DNA of 48,465 nucleotides, taken from Bacteroidales bacterium UBA6431 (lineage in GTDB: Bacteria; Bacteroidota; Bacteroidia; Bacteroidales; UBA932). Of the stretch, positions 25,319-33,946 are shown piece after piece (within the stretch, counting starts at the first letter, position 1; every line of letters begins with the position of its first letter). The DNA is taken from positions 1-48,465 of the forward strand of contig DJOT01000012.1 of assembly GCA_002439095.1 (NCBI GenBank), read 5' to 3'. The notes beneath the pieces were generated by a model that was given only the letters and a program-made list of their open reading frames with translations, searched no databases and was not told the DNA's origin. Made by a program: the position numbers and the translations under genes.

Positions 25319-25899
25319 TTGCTAAAAATTATCTTGTCAAAATACTCCGGTCTGTGAAAATCAGGCTTCGGAGTGCCGATCGGAAAAAGGCTCAGGTAAT
25401 GCCGCTGCGGCAGGCCGTCCCCGCACTTGTAGAAATTGCCCCGGGCCTGAAGGCCGCTGAAACTCTTGAGTTTGAATGTCGAAGCGGGAATCACAAGCCT
25501 CATCTCCCACTCCTGCTGGCCTTCCCTCAAACCGAAAGGCTCACTGCCGAGACTTCCCTCCCGGATTATGCCCGCGTAGGCGCTTTCGGGAAGAAACTCC
25601 CTGTCATTCCGATCCCTGCCGCAGCACATATAGATCTTGCCTATGCAGCTGCACTCTATATTATAGTACAGTCCGTCATCACCCGGAGCGAAGAAAAACT
25701 CCACGCATGAATCCTTCCAGACAGGCTCACGGTCGGCAGCGGCCACAGCGAGGACAGAATCTTCTTTCACCTTGTAATGCAGGTACAGATTATCCCCGTC
25801 ATGATGCGCCGCCACTGACACTTCAGGCCGTGCCGGCCACAGGTCAGGCCAATTGACGCAGTTTATTCCCCAAGTGCAGTTTTTTTCTGAGATGAGCAT
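25315..25899 (-). CDS. CBM9-like carbohydrate-binding family protein
   Basis: 194 residues resembling the carbohydrate-binding-module-9-like family of Bacteroidota: N-terminal NCVNWPDLWPARPEVSVAAHH, central VWKDSCVEFFF, YYNIECSCIGKIY, and the C-terminal PQRHYLSLFPIGTPKPDFHRPEYF typical of this group. No signal peptide is visible, so it may be cytoplasmic, which is odd for a glycan-binding fold. The ligand is unknown. Its 5' end overlaps tatC by 37 nt and its stop overlaps the ABC-F start. Confidence 0.75.
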   Translation of the reverse strand: MLISEKNCTWGINCVNWPDLWPARPEVSVAAHHDGDNLYLHYKVKEDSVLAVAAADREPVWKDSCVEFFFAPGDDGLYYNIECSCIGKIYMCCGRDRNDREFLPESAYAGIIREGSLGSEPFGLREGQQEWEMRLVIPASTFKLKSFSGLQARGNFYKCGDGLPQRHYLSLFPIGTPKPDFHRPEYFDKIIFSK

Positions 25900-26624
25900 A
25901 GCAGAATCGAAAATTCATAAAGAAGGTACATAGGTATGGCGAGCACGAACATCGAGACCGGATCGGCCGGAGTTATCACAGCCGCCACTATAAGTATTGC
26001 CACAAAAGCGTACTTGCGCCATTTCCGAAGATCCGCCCTGTCTATCACCCCCAGTCGGGAGAGTGCCATGACCGCTGTCGGAAACTCGAACACCACCCCG
26101 TTGAGCAGAACCATAGATGTGAACATTGACATATACGACCCGAGGCTGATTGTGTTCACCACTTCAGCCGAGACAGTGTAATTGATGAAAAACTGGAGAC
26201 AGAGCGGCAGGACAAGGAAATATCCCACCAGCACGCCGATATAGAAAAGCACTGTCGAAAGCAGGAACGCTCTCCGCAGGACACGCTTTTCTCCCACGTA
26301 TAAAGCCGGGGCCACAAATCTCCATATTTCGCTGATTATAAACGGAAAAGAGAGGATGAACCCGACCGCCATACTGGCCCGGAGATGCACAAAGAACTGG
26401 GCGCTCAGTTCGATGTTGACAAGGTCGATCTTTATGTTCCAGCCCAGCAGCCGGTACAGCCAGAAATCCGGACGGGAGGGCGCTAGTATGATTCCGTCAA
26501 AAAGGAAACTCCGGAAACAAAGCCCCAGACAGGAAAAGGCGCACAGAAACAGAGCCGAGCGGAACAACGTCCCCCTCAGCTCGTCAAGATGGTCCCAGAA
26601 GGACATTTCCTTCTCCCCGGCCAC
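25863..26624 (-). CDS. tatC: Sec-independent protein translocase TatC
   Basis: 253 residues with six hydrophobic segments. The N-terminal MSFWDHLDELRGTLFRSALF is the classic TatC start that binds the twin-arginine signal, and the conserved FVAPALYVGEKR and GVVFEFP follow. With TatA it exports folded proteins across the inner membrane. It starts 5 nt after tatA. No tatB is present nearby, as in many Bacteroidota where TatA serves both roles. Confidence 0.95.
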   Translation of the reverse strand: MAGEKEMSFWDHLDELRGTLFRSALFLCAFSCLGLCFRSFLFDGIILAPSRPDFWLYRLLGWNIKIDLVNIELSAQFFVHLRASMAVGFILSFPFIISEIWRFVAPALYVGEKRVLRRAFLLSTVLFYIGVLVGYFLVLPLCLQFFINYTVSAEVVNTISLGSYMSMFTSMVLLNGVVFEFPTAVMALSRLGVIDRADLRKWRKYAFVAILIVAAVITPADPVSMFVLAIPMYLLYEFSILLCSSQKKTALGE

Positions 26625-26629
26625 CCCTC

Positions 26630-26833
26630 TTATTCAGGCTTGTTTGAAGAGCCGTCGTCTATCTTCTTCTGTCCGTCATCTTCTTTGCCGTCAAGGGCAT
26701 CCTTGAAACTCCTGACACCCTTGCCGAGGCCCTTCATCAGCTCCGGAACTTTTTTCCCTCCGAAGAGCAGAAGAACCACGAACGCGATTACGACAACTTC
26801 CCACCAACCGATCATCAAAGGATAAGTCAACAT
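26630..26833 (-). CDS. tatA: Sec-independent protein translocase TatA
   Basis: About 67 residues from ATG 26833; a GTG at 26842 or ATG at 26815 are alternatives. It has a short N-terminal membrane helix (IGWWEVVVIAFVVLLLF), the FGGKKVPELMKGLGKGVRSFK hinge and amphipathic helix, and an acidic/basic tail, the standard TatA plan. It lies 8 nt after the valS stop and 5 nt before tatC, inside the valS run. Confidence 0.92.
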   Translation of the reverse strand: MLTYPLMIGWWEVVVIAFVVLLLFGGKKVPELMKGLGKGVRSFKDALDGKEDDGQKKIDDGSSNKPE

Positions 26834-26841
26834 AAGCAGCA

Positions 26842-29481
26842 CTATTTAATGGCCGCGAGCGCGGACTCGATGGACTCGATACGGGCCAGGCAGTCAGATT
26901 CCTTCTTCCTCTCGGTCTCTATCACGGCAGCCGGCGCGTGCGCGGCAAATTTTTCATTTGACAACTTGGCCCTCACCCCCGCAAGGAACTTCTTCTGATG
27001 TTCCAGTTCTGCAAGCAGTTTGGTCTTCTCGCCTTCAGCATCGATAAAGCCCGCAAGCGGTACGCTGAATCCGAGAGTTCCGCAGATGAATGACACCGCT
27101 GCACCTTCGGCCTTGCCGGACTTTACAGCCGACAGGTTGGCCGCTTTCATAAGGACAGGCAAGAGTTCCTCAGGCAGGAGACCGTCAATGAAGAGTTCGA
27201 GACTCTGCTTAGGGGAAATCTGTTTCTGTGCCCGGATACCGCGGACTGATACGACCGCATCGCGGACAAGATCAAACGCCTCAAGGAATGCCGGATCGTA
27301 CGGTCCGGCCACCGGAGTGCGCTGGAACATTATCGTCTCCCCATCAGAGCGCTCCTCCATAGCCTGCCACAGCTCCTCGGTGATGAAAGGCATCACAGGG
27401 TGTATAAGCTTGAGCAGTTTCTCGAAGAATCCGAGCGTAGCCTTGTATGTGGCCACGTCCACGGCAGAGCCGTAGGCCGGCTTGACCAGTTCAAGATACC
27501 AGCTGCAATAGTCATCCCAGAAAAGCTTGTATATGGACATAAGGGCGTCGCTGATGCGGAATTTCCTGTAATGGTCCTCCACCGTCTCTATGGTGCGGGA
27601 GAGCAGGCTGTCAAACCACTTCACGGCCACGGCGGCCTCCTGCGGCTGTGCAGCTGCATTGTCCACCTTCCAGCCGCTGACGAGTCTCCATGAATTCCAG
27701 ATCTTTCCGCAGAAATTGCGGCCCTGCTCCACCTGGGACTCATCATAAAGGATGTCGTTGCCCGCCGAAGAGCAGAGGAGCATACCGAGGCGGACGGCAT
27801 CAGCGCCATATTTGGCTATCAGATCCAACGGATTCGGACTGTTGCCGAGGGTCTTGCTCATCTTGCGGCCCAGTTTGTCACGGACTATGCCTGTAAAATA
27901 CACATTCCGGAAAGGCACATCGGACATGAACTCGTCTCCGGCCATTATCATCCTTGCGACCCAGAAGAATATGATGTCCGGACCTGTAACAAGGTCATTG
28001 GTAGGATAATAGTAGCTCAGATCCGCATTCGGCTTGTGCTCCGGATGGCCCGGACGCTCCGGGTCGAACACAGAGATCGGCCAGAGCCAGCTTGAGAACC
28101 AGGTGTCAAGCACATCATCGTCCTGCCTGAGGTCAGCTGCCGTCAAGGACGGGTTGAGCTTGCGCGCCGCTTCCAGAGCCTTTTCGGCAGTCTCCTCCAC
28201 GACCACGCTCCCGTCGGGGAGATAGTATGCCGGGATACGCTGCCCCCACCAGAGCTGACGGGAGATGCACCAGTCGTGGGCGTTCTCCATCCAGTGGCGG
28301 TAGGTGTTGCGGTATTTGTCCGGGATGAACTTGATCCTGCCGGACTCCACGCTGTCAAGCGCCTTTGCGGCAAGGCTCTCCATCTTGAGGAACCACTGCG
28401 CGGAGAGTTTCGGCTCGATCACAGCGTCCGTGCGCTCCGAGTAGCCGACAGGCGAGGTATATTCCTCTATCTTGACGAGGTTTCCGGCCTCTTCGAGCAT
28501 CTTCACTATCTTTTTTCTTGCCACGAAGCGGTCCTCTCCGACCAGGATCTGCGCCTTGTCATTGAGACGCCCGTGGTCGTCTATGATTTCCAGCACCGGG
28601 AGGTTGTGCCGCAGGCCTATCTCATAGTCGTGGGCGTCATGGGCCGGGGTCACCTTGAGGCAGCCCGTACCGAAATCCATCTCCACGTAGCTATCCTCAA
28701 TTACAGGTATCTCCCTGTTTATTAGAGGAATGAGGACTTTCTTGCCACGCAGCCAGTGATAGCGTTCATCGGCAGGGTTGACACAGATGGCCGCATCAGC
28801 CATGATGGTCTCCGGACGGGTGGTGGCGATCACAAGATACTGGTCCGTAGGATTGCCGGCCCCGTCTGATATATAGTAGCGCAGGTGATAGAAGTGGCTC
28901 TTGGTGTCGCGGTGAATCACCTCATCGTCACTGATGGCGGTGAGAGCCACAGGATCCCAGTTGACCATGCGGACTCCGCGGTAGATCATACCTTTATTAT
29001 AGAAATGGCAGAATGTGGCTATAACCGCCTTGGAGAGTTCCGGCTCCATAGTGAAGCGGGTACGGTCCCAGTCGCAGGAAGCGCCGAGCTTACGGAGCTG
29101 CTGAAGGATGATGCCCCCGTGCTCCTCTTTCCACTCCCACGCATACTTGAGGAATTCCTCGCGGCTGATGTCCTCCTTGCTGATTCCCCTCTCCTTGAGC
29201 CTGGCCACGACCTTGGACTCGGTGGCGATGCTGGCGTGATCCGTGCCCGGCACCCAGCAGGCGTTCTTGCCGTCCATGCGCGCCTTGCGGACAAGCACAT
29301 CGTTGATGGTGTTGTTGAGCACATGGCCCATGTGGAGAATTCCCGTCACGTTAGGCGGCGGGATGACTACTGTATATGGTTCACGGCTGTCCGGCTCCGA
29401 ATGGAAGCACTTGTGTTCCGTCCAATATGCGTACCACTTGTCCTCGACCGAGGACGGGTTGTATTTTGCTTCAAGTTCCAT
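26842..29481 (-). CDS. valS: Valyl-tRNA synthetase
   Basis: 879 residues, class I synthetase. PPPNVTGILHMGH (41-53) is the HIGH region, the CP1 editing domain includes TTRPETIMADAA (about 220-231), the anticodon-side KMSKT is at 540-544, and a C-terminal coiled-coil (LAELEHQKKFLAGVRAK) ends the protein. It charges tRNA-Val with valine. The frame is open upstream, but the ATG at 29481 gives the normal start and is 6 nt from a perfect -7 box. Confidence 0.97.
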   Translation of the reverse strand: MELEAKYNPSSVEDKWYAYWTEHKCFHSEPDSREPYTVVIPPPNVTGILHMGHVLNNTINDVLVRKARMDGKNACWVPGTDHASIATESKVVARLKERGISKEDISREEFLKYAWEWKEEHGGIILQQLRKLGASCDWDRTRFTMEPELSKAVIATFCHFYNKGMIYRGVRMVNWDPVALTAISDDEVIHRDTKSHFYHLRYYISDGAGNPTDQYLVIATTRPETIMADAAICVNPADERYHWLRGKKVLIPLINREIPVIEDSYVEMDFGTGCLKVTPAHDAHDYEIGLRHNLPVLEIIDDHGRLNDKAQILVGEDRFVARKKIVKMLEEAGNLVKIEEYTSPVGYSERTDAVIEPKLSAQWFLKMESLAAKALDSVESGRIKFIPDKYRNTYRHWMENAHDWCISRQLWWGQRIPAYYLPDGSVVVEETAEKALEAARKLNPSLTAADLRQDDDVLDTWFSSWLWPISVFDPERPGHPEHKPNADLSYYYPTNDLVTGPDIIFFWVARMIMAGDEFMSDVPFRNVYFTGIVRDKLGRKMSKTLGNSPNPLDLIAKYGADAVRLGMLLCSSAGNDILYDESQVEQGRNFCGKIWNSWRLVSGWKVDNAAAQPQEAAVAVKWFDSLLSRTIETVEDHYRKFRISDALMSIYKLFWDDYCSWYLELVKPAYGSAVDVATYKATLGFFEKLLKLIHPVMPFITEELWQAMEERSDGETIMFQRTPVAGPYDPAFLEAFDLVRDAVVSVRGIRAQKQISPKQSLELFIDGLLPEELLPVLMKAANLSAVKSGKAEGAAVSFICGTLGFSVPLAGFIDAEGEKTKLLAELEHQKKFLAGVRAKLSNEKFAAHAPAAVIETERKKESDCLARIESIESALAAIK

Positions 29482-29487
29482 AGAACG

Positions 29488-29495
29488 CAAAGATA
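29488..29495 (-). promoter_or_regulatory. -7 promoter box of valS, near-leaderless
   Basis: Minus-strand TATCTTTG, exact match, 6 nt before the valS ATG. It likely drives the run down to the dipeptidase gene. No T-box-like leader is possible with so short an upstream stretch. Confidence 0.6.
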
Positions 29496-29517
29496 GGCAA
29501 TTTTTCAATAGAATTCG

Positions 29518-29525
29518 TAACTTTG
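29518..29525 (+). promoter_or_regulatory. -7 promoter box of the DUF3467 operon
   Basis: TAACTTTG, exact match, 22 nt before the ATG at 29548, divergent from the valS box. Confidence 0.6.
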
Positions 29526-29547
29526 CGGACTGTAAAACATATCGACA

Positions 29548-29868
29548 ATGGACAAAGAAGAAAAGCAGATAAACATAGAGCTCAAGCCGGAAGTGGCCCG
29601 CGGCTCGTACTCCAATCTGGCGATAATCACCCACTCCAGAAGCGAGTTCATACTCGACTTCGCGACGATTCTGCCGGGACTCCCGAAGCCGGAGGTGCAG
29701 AGCCGCATCGTGATGGCCCCGGAACACTGCAAGCGGCTGCTCAACGCACTTGTGGACAACATCAGCAAATACGAGGCTCAGTTCGGCCCTATCGCAATGG
29801 AGGGCCAGAGGCAGGCCGGAAACACGTTCAACATCGCCGATCTCAATCCTAATGGCACCAAATCTTAA
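29548..29868 (+). CDS. DUF3467 family protein
   Basis: 106 residues. The family pattern is clear: INIELKPEVARGSYSNLAII, SRSEFILDFA, PGLPKPEVQSRIVMAPEHCKRLL and NISKYEAQFG. DUF3467 proteins are small, soluble and of unknown function. The gene begins the operon with kdsC, maf and the pseudouridine synthase and overlaps kdsC by 17 nt. Confidence 0.85.
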   Translation: MDKEEKQINIELKPEVARGSYSNLAIITHSRSEFILDFATILPGLPKPEVQSRIVMAPEHCKRLLNALVDNISKYEAQFGPIAMEGQRQAGNTFNIADLNPNGTKS

Positions 29869-30385
29869 GCAGATCAAGGCCATCGTCTACGACATCGACG
29901 GTGTGCTCACCGACGGCTGCATAATCCCCGTCGGCCCCAATCCGGAGGATCTCGTGCGGATAGTGGACGCCAAAGATTCCTTCGCCTCCAGAGTCGCGGC
30001 TGCAAAGGGATTCATCATCGGAGTCATCTCCGGAGGAGACACTCCGGCGCTGCACAGCCGCTGCCTGCACATGGGGGCCAGCGAGCAGAACCTCCACCTC
30101 GGAGTGCGCGGCAAACTCAAAGTATTCAATCAGTTCCTCTCCGACAACGGACTGAAAGCGGAGGAGGTCGCGTATTTCGGCGACGACATCCCCGACACTC
30201 AGGTACTCCGCTGCTGCGGGGCGGGCTTCGCCCCCGCAGATGCCGTGCCGGAGGCACGGCAGGCGGCTGACTTCGTCACCCGCCGCAGCGGAGGCCACGG
30301 CTGTCTGCGCGAGGGAATCGAGATGATCCTCAAGGCACAGGACAAATGGCACTTCGACGAGGACAAATACGATCAGATCTATTGA
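29852..30385 (+). CDS. kdsC: 3-deoxy-D-manno-octulosonate 8-phosphate phosphatase (KdsC-like HAD)
   Basis: 177 residues, the cap-less C0 HAD type. Motif I YDIDGVLTDG has the nucleophile Asp14 and Asp16; motif II is GVISGGD; motif III lysine lies in GVRGKLK; motif IV is FGDDIPD. KdsC releases phosphate from KDO-8-phosphate in lipid A core synthesis; related HADs act on other sugar phosphates, so the substrate is by similarity only. The ATG at 29852 is chosen within the tail of DUF3467. The C-terminus HFDEDKYDQIY is long for the family. Confidence 0.85.
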   Translation: MAPNLKQIKAIVYDIDGVLTDGCIIPVGPNPEDLVRIVDAKDSFASRVAAAKGFIIGVISGGDTPALHSRCLHMGASEQNLHLGVRGKLKVFNQFLSDNGLKAEEVAYFGDDIPDTQVLRCCGAGFAPADAVPEARQAADFVTRRSGGHGCLREGIEMILKAQDKWHFDEDKYDQIY

Positions 30386-30386
30386 G

Positions 30387-30956
30387 ATGAAGCATCTTAT
30401 ACTCGGAAGCGGCTCCCCGAGACGCAAGGAACTGCTCGCCGGACTCAACCTCGAATTCACCGTCGACAAGGAAAACACTTTCGACGAGGGTCCGGAACCG
30501 GGCGTTGAAGCGCACCGCATCCCACTCGACATGGCTCTCGGCAAGTCCCGCGGTTTCCACCGTCCGCTCGGACCGGATGAGGTCCTGCTGACCGCCGATA
30601 CTGTCGTCATAGTGGACGGCGAAGTGCTCGGCAAGCCGCACTCGCGGCAGGAGGCAGACAGGATGCTGCACCTTCTGTCGGGACGCAGCCACGAGGTCGT
30701 GACGGCCGTAGTCATCCGCGATGCCGGACATGAAGTCAGTTTCACGGACTCCACCAGAGTCGATTTCCTGCCTCTGAGCCAGGAGCAGATAGACTATTAT
30801 ATAGACAACTACAAGCCATTCGACAAGGCCGGCGCCTACGGCGTGCAGGAATGGATAGGCTATGTGGGCATATCCGGCATCTGCGGCTCTTTCTACAACG
30901 TCATGGGACTCCCCGTACACAAAGTCGCGGCGGCCCTGCAGGATTTCCTCCGCTGA
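30387..30956 (+). CDS. maf: Maf-family nucleotide pyrophosphatase
   Basis: 189 residues. GSGSPRRKELL near the N-terminus, ADTVV with the catalytic aspartate, LGKPHSRQEADRML, and DKAGAYGVQEW are Maf signatures, the last pattern pointing to the dTTP/UTP-type pyrophosphatase. It removes non-canonical nucleotides or dTTP/UTP to monophosphates. It starts 1 nt after kdsC and ends 3 nt before the next gene. Confidence 0.94.
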   Translation: MKHLILGSGSPRRKELLAGLNLEFTVDKENTFDEGPEPGVEAHRIPLDMALGKSRGFHRPLGPDEVLLTADTVVIVDGEVLGKPHSRQEADRMLHLLSGRSHEVVTAVVIRDAGHEVSFTDSTRVDFLPLSQEQIDYYIDNYKPFDKAGAYGVQEWIGYVGISGICGSFYNVMGLPVHKVAAALQDFLR

Positions 30957-30959
30957 GGG

Positions 30960-32234
30960 ATGTTCACATATCCTTTCCGTTACGTCCCCGCCCCACAGAT
31001 TGTCGAGGCATCCAAAGAACTGATTTCCAGAATACAAGCATCTCAGCAGCTGGACAGTCTGTTCCGCTGCGGCAAGATGATGGGTGTCCTGCAGACAGAC
31101 GGAGGCTTTCTCTACGCATTCAGCGGACTTGCCGGCGGACAGGCTCTCGTCGAAGGCTTCGTCCCGCCGATATTCGATATCACAGACCCGACCGGACATT
31201 TCAAGATACGTGAAGCCGAGATCAGCGCGATGCCACCGGGCGAAGAGAAAAGCCGTGCCTCGGCAGAACTTCAGGACTGGCTCTTCAGCCGGTACATAGT
31301 CTCGAACGCACGCGGAGAACACCTCAGCATCAAGAAAATATTTGCCCGCCGAGGCCTCATCCCTCCGGGAGGAACCGGCGACTGCGCCGCCCCGAAGCTC
31401 CTCCAATACGCATACTCGCACTCCATGCGGCCGATAGCCATGGGCGAGTTCTGGTACGGCGATTCTCCGCGCGGCGAGGTCCGGCAGCAGGGACGCTTCT
31501 ACCCCTCATGCACCGGAAAATGCGGCCCGCTGCTCAGCTTCATGATGGAAGGCCTTGATGTCGAGCCCAATCCGCTCGATGCCGAGTTCACCCGGGAAGC
31601 ACCTTCGGTCATCTACGAGGACTCCCGCATCGTAGTGGCGGACAAGCCCTCCGGCATGCTGTCCGTACCGGGACGCACACGCTCGAAATCACTTCTTGAA
31701 TGGTTGCAGGAAAGATACGGCGAAGTCCATTCCTGCCACCGCCTGGACATGGACACCTCGGGAGTCATCATCTTTGCCAGAGACGCAGGCACAAAATCCG
31801 CCATCGAAGCCCAGTTCGCCGCAAGACAGGTCCGCAAGACCTACAGGGCCAGACTCTCCGCAGGCCAAGGCCCTTTCCCCCGCGCACGCAAGGGCACGAT
31901 AGCCCTGCCGCTGATCACCGACTGGTACGACAGGCCGAGACAGATGGTCGATTATGACAAGGGCAAACTTGCGATAACAGAATACGAAGTCTGCTCCGAA
32001 CTCCCTGACGGAGAGACCGAAATCCTTCTTCGTCCCAAGACCGGCCGGACACACCAGCTGCGTGTCCACTGCGCCCACCCTTCTGGCCTGGGCCGCCCGA
32101 TACGCGGAGACAAGCTCTACGGCAGCCCGGAGCACGGACGCCTCTGGCTTCACGCCGAAAGCATCACTCTCAAGCATCCTGCGACAGGGGAAGAAGTCAC
32201 ATTCCGCAGCGGACTGGACATAAGTAATCGTTAA
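30960..32234 (+). CDS. RluA-family pseudouridine synthase with N-terminal extension
   Basis: 424 residues. The C-terminal half (about 215-424) is a RluA-type catalytic domain: VVADKPSGMLSVPG, the motif HRLDMDTSG with the catalytic aspartate, and RPKTGRTHQLRVH. The N-terminal about 200 residues, including FCR-like CGKMMGVLQ, GGTGDCAAPKLLQYA and PSCTGKCGPLLSFMMEG, form a separate domain found in a long RluA subgroup of this phylum and some gamma-proteobacteria. The RNA target is unknown. Its stop codon lies within the T-run of the terminator of the minus-strand small RNA. Confidence 0.88.
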   Translation: MFTYPFRYVPAPQIVEASKELISRIQASQQLDSLFRCGKMMGVLQTDGGFLYAFSGLAGGQALVEGFVPPIFDITDPTGHFKIREAEISAMPPGEEKSRASAELQDWLFSRYIVSNARGEHLSIKKIFARRGLIPPGGTGDCAAPKLLQYAYSHSMRPIAMGEFWYGDSPRGEVRQQGRFYPSCTGKCGPLLSFMMEGLDVEPNPLDAEFTREAPSVIYEDSRIVVADKPSGMLSVPGRTRSKSLLEWLQERYGEVHSCHRLDMDTSGVIIFARDAGTKSAIEAQFAARQVRKTYRARLSAGQGPFPRARKGTIALPLITDWYDRPRQMVDYDKGKLAITEYEVCSELPDGETEILLRPKTGRTHQLRVHCAHPSGLGRPIRGDKLYGSPEHGRLWLHAESITLKHPATGEEVTFRSGLDISNR

Positions 32235-32347
32235 AAAAGAAATGAGTTGTGACCGTCACGGCAACAACTCATACTAACCACATAATTAATAACACTAAAA
32301 CTAATAACCAATAGGTTGACGGGCCAGAACGGTCACTTGCTCAACCC
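32233..32347 (-). ncRNA. Putative small RNA of about 115 nt
   Basis: Not a recognised family. The start is inferred from a full promoter on the minus strand (TTTG, 19-nt spacer, TACCTTTG) and the end from an intrinsic terminator at 32242-32272 with a T-run. The 5' part can fold through GGTTGA (about 32338-32343) with TCAACC (about 32314-32319); the middle is U-rich and unstructured (about 32273-32312); no convincing reading frame is present. Long A/T tracts directly upstream of the promoter could act as an UP element and suggest strong expression. Confidence 0.55.
32242..32272 (-). terminator. Intrinsic terminator of the putative small RNA
   Basis: On the minus strand ATGAGTTGT pairs with ACAACTCAT (9 perfect pairs), with an inner CCG/CGG pair, followed by TTCTTTTTT. 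The T-run is only on the minus strand, so it does not terminate the upstream plus-strand gene well. Confidence 0.8.
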
Positions 32348-32352
32348 GAATG

Positions 32353-32383
32353 CAAAGGTAGTACTTTTATTTTATTCTCCAAA
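32353..32383 (-). promoter_or_regulatory. Full Bacteroidota promoter for the putative small RNA
   Basis: Minus strand: TTTG (32383-32380), exactly 19 nt, then TACCTTTG (32360-32353). A/T tracts at about 32384-32420 lie just upstream. It is one of the two best consensus promoters in the window, yet no minus-strand gene follows. Confidence 0.7.
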
Positions 32384-32500
32384 ATTTTTTTGAAAAATTT
32401 TTAATATTTTTTTGCCTCCCTGAAAATCAAGCCTTTAGAAATAAGCAAAATTTTGAGTAAAGCCAAAATCACACGTACGGGAACAATCCGCGCAAATGCT

Positions 32501-32508
32501 TATCTTTG
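32501..32508 (+). promoter_or_regulatory. -7 promoter box of the Omp85-like gene, near-leaderless
   Basis: TATCTTTG, exact match, 8 nt before the ATG at 32517. Confidence 0.55.
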
Positions 32509-32516
32509 CAGTAGAT

Positions 32517-33941
32517 ATGAGATTCACATCAAGATCCGCATCACTTCTGGCAGCTCTGACGGCCTGCCTCTTCACAAGCTCTACCGCAGCCGCCGGGACA
32601 GGGACGGAGCAGCCGGACTCCACCGGCACAAAGCGGGGCTACAGCTTCCTCGCCCTGCCGCTTGCCGCCTTCGACGCCGACAAGGGCATACAATACGGGG
32701 CGTTCGCCAACCTCTTCGACTACGGAGACGGCAGCCTCTACCCCAACTACGCCTCCAAGACCTACTTCGAAGCGTCCCTGTTCTCCAAAGGCTCCCAGCA
32801 ATACTTCCTGATGTATGACAACAAGAAGCTCATCCCTGGAGTCCGATGGTCCACATCCTTCGTACTGTCCCTCGACAAAGCCCTCGACTTCTACGGCTTC
32901 AACGGATACGCTTCCTGGTACGACCACGAAAGGGTAGCTCTCGGCAAAGCCAACTCCAAAGGACCGCAGGATCCATCGCAGCACCTCTACAGCCCATACT
33001 ACAAGGCGGATCGAAGCCAGCTGATCGGCAAGACAGACATGATAGGACCCCTCGGCGAGCACCTCAGCTGGGAGGCAGGTTACCACTTCAGATGGATAGA
33101 CGAAGGAGTGATCGACCGCGCCAGCCTCAACAAAGGCAAGGCCGACTACAACCACTTCCCCGACAGTGAGCCGACCCTCTTCGAGAACTACCGGCGCTGG
33201 GGGCTGATAGGCGACGATGAAGCCGACGGCGGATTCTACAGCAGCCTTAGGCTCGGCCTCGTCTATGACAGCCGCGACAAGGAGGGCGCTCCGACACGGG
33301 GCATCTGGGCCGAAGGACACCTGATGCTCGCACCGCGCTGGCTCGGGACCACCAACCCCTTCTACCGCTACTCTCTGACCATGAGGCAGTACTTCCCTCT
33401 CATCGGAGGCAACAAGCTCACGTTTGCCTACAGGCTCAACTACGAAGGGAACTTCGGCAACTCCGCCCCCTACTACGTCCTGCCTTTCATCACCTTGATG
33501 GGAGAAAGCTGCGACCGCGACGGGATGGGAGGCTACCGCACCGTGCGCGGCATCATGCGCAACAGGGTCGTGGGCCTTGACATGGCAAGCTACGTGGCCG
33601 AGTTGCGCTGGAGATTCTATGATTTCTCCGTCTTCGGCCAGGACCTGTCCCTCGGTCTCAGCATCTTCAGCGACGGGACGATGGTCACCCGCGGCAGGGA
33701 CATGAGTTTCAAGGGAAAAGAAGAATACCGCGCCTCATACGAAGCCTACATGGGCAAGGGCAGCTTGCACGACAGGCCGCACATCACCGCCGGAGCCGGA
33801 TTCAGGATCATCCTCAACGAGAACTTCATCCTCGCATTCGAGGGTGGAGTGCCGCTGAGCAGATTTTACCCCGCCACCAGCCCACTCTACAAGCAGGACG
33901 GCAACGGGGCATTCTATATCAACAGCGGCTACCTGTTCTGA
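32517..33941 (+). CDS. Outer-membrane beta-barrel protein, Omp85/surface-antigen type
   Basis: 474 residues. Signal peptide at about 1-26 (SASLLAALTACLFTSSTAAA). The rest resembles the C-terminal barrel of the bacterial surface antigen (BamA/TamA) superfamily, with VYDSRDKEGAPTRGIWAEGHL and GGYRTVRGIMRNRVVG, the latter like the conserved RG region of the Omp85 L6 loop. There is no room for POTRA repeats, so it is a barrel-only member. It may help insert or transport outer-membrane or lipid cargo; no specific role can be given. It ends 5 nt before the convergent dehydrogenase gene. Confidence 0.78.
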   Translation: MRFTSRSASLLAALTACLFTSSTAAAGTGTEQPDSTGTKRGYSFLALPLAAFDADKGIQYGAFANLFDYGDGSLYPNYASKTYFEASLFSKGSQQYFLMYDNKKLIPGVRWSTSFVLSLDKALDFYGFNGYASWYDHERVALGKANSKGPQDPSQHLYSPYYKADRSQLIGKTDMIGPLGEHLSWEAGYHFRWIDEGVIDRASLNKGKADYNHFPDSEPTLFENYRRWGLIGDDEADGGFYSSLRLGLVYDSRDKEGAPTRGIWAEGHLMLAPRWLGTTNPFYRYSLTMRQYFPLIGGNKLTFAYRLNYEGNFGNSAPYYVLPFITLMGESCDRDGMGGYRTVRGIMRNRVVGLDMASYVAELRWRFYDFSVFGQDLSLGLSIFSDGTMVTRGRDMSFKGKEEYRASYEAYMGKGSLHDRPHITAGAGFRIILNENFILAFEGGVPLSRFYPATSPLYKQDGNGAFYINSGYLF

Positions 33942-33946
33942 GCCGC

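Noticed and set aside
32233..32347. SRP (4.5S), tmRNA, 6S or RNase P RNA as identity of the small RNA
   Set aside because: No GGAA-type SRP apical loop, no tRNA-like ends, and far too short for tmRNA, RNase P or usual 6S RNA.
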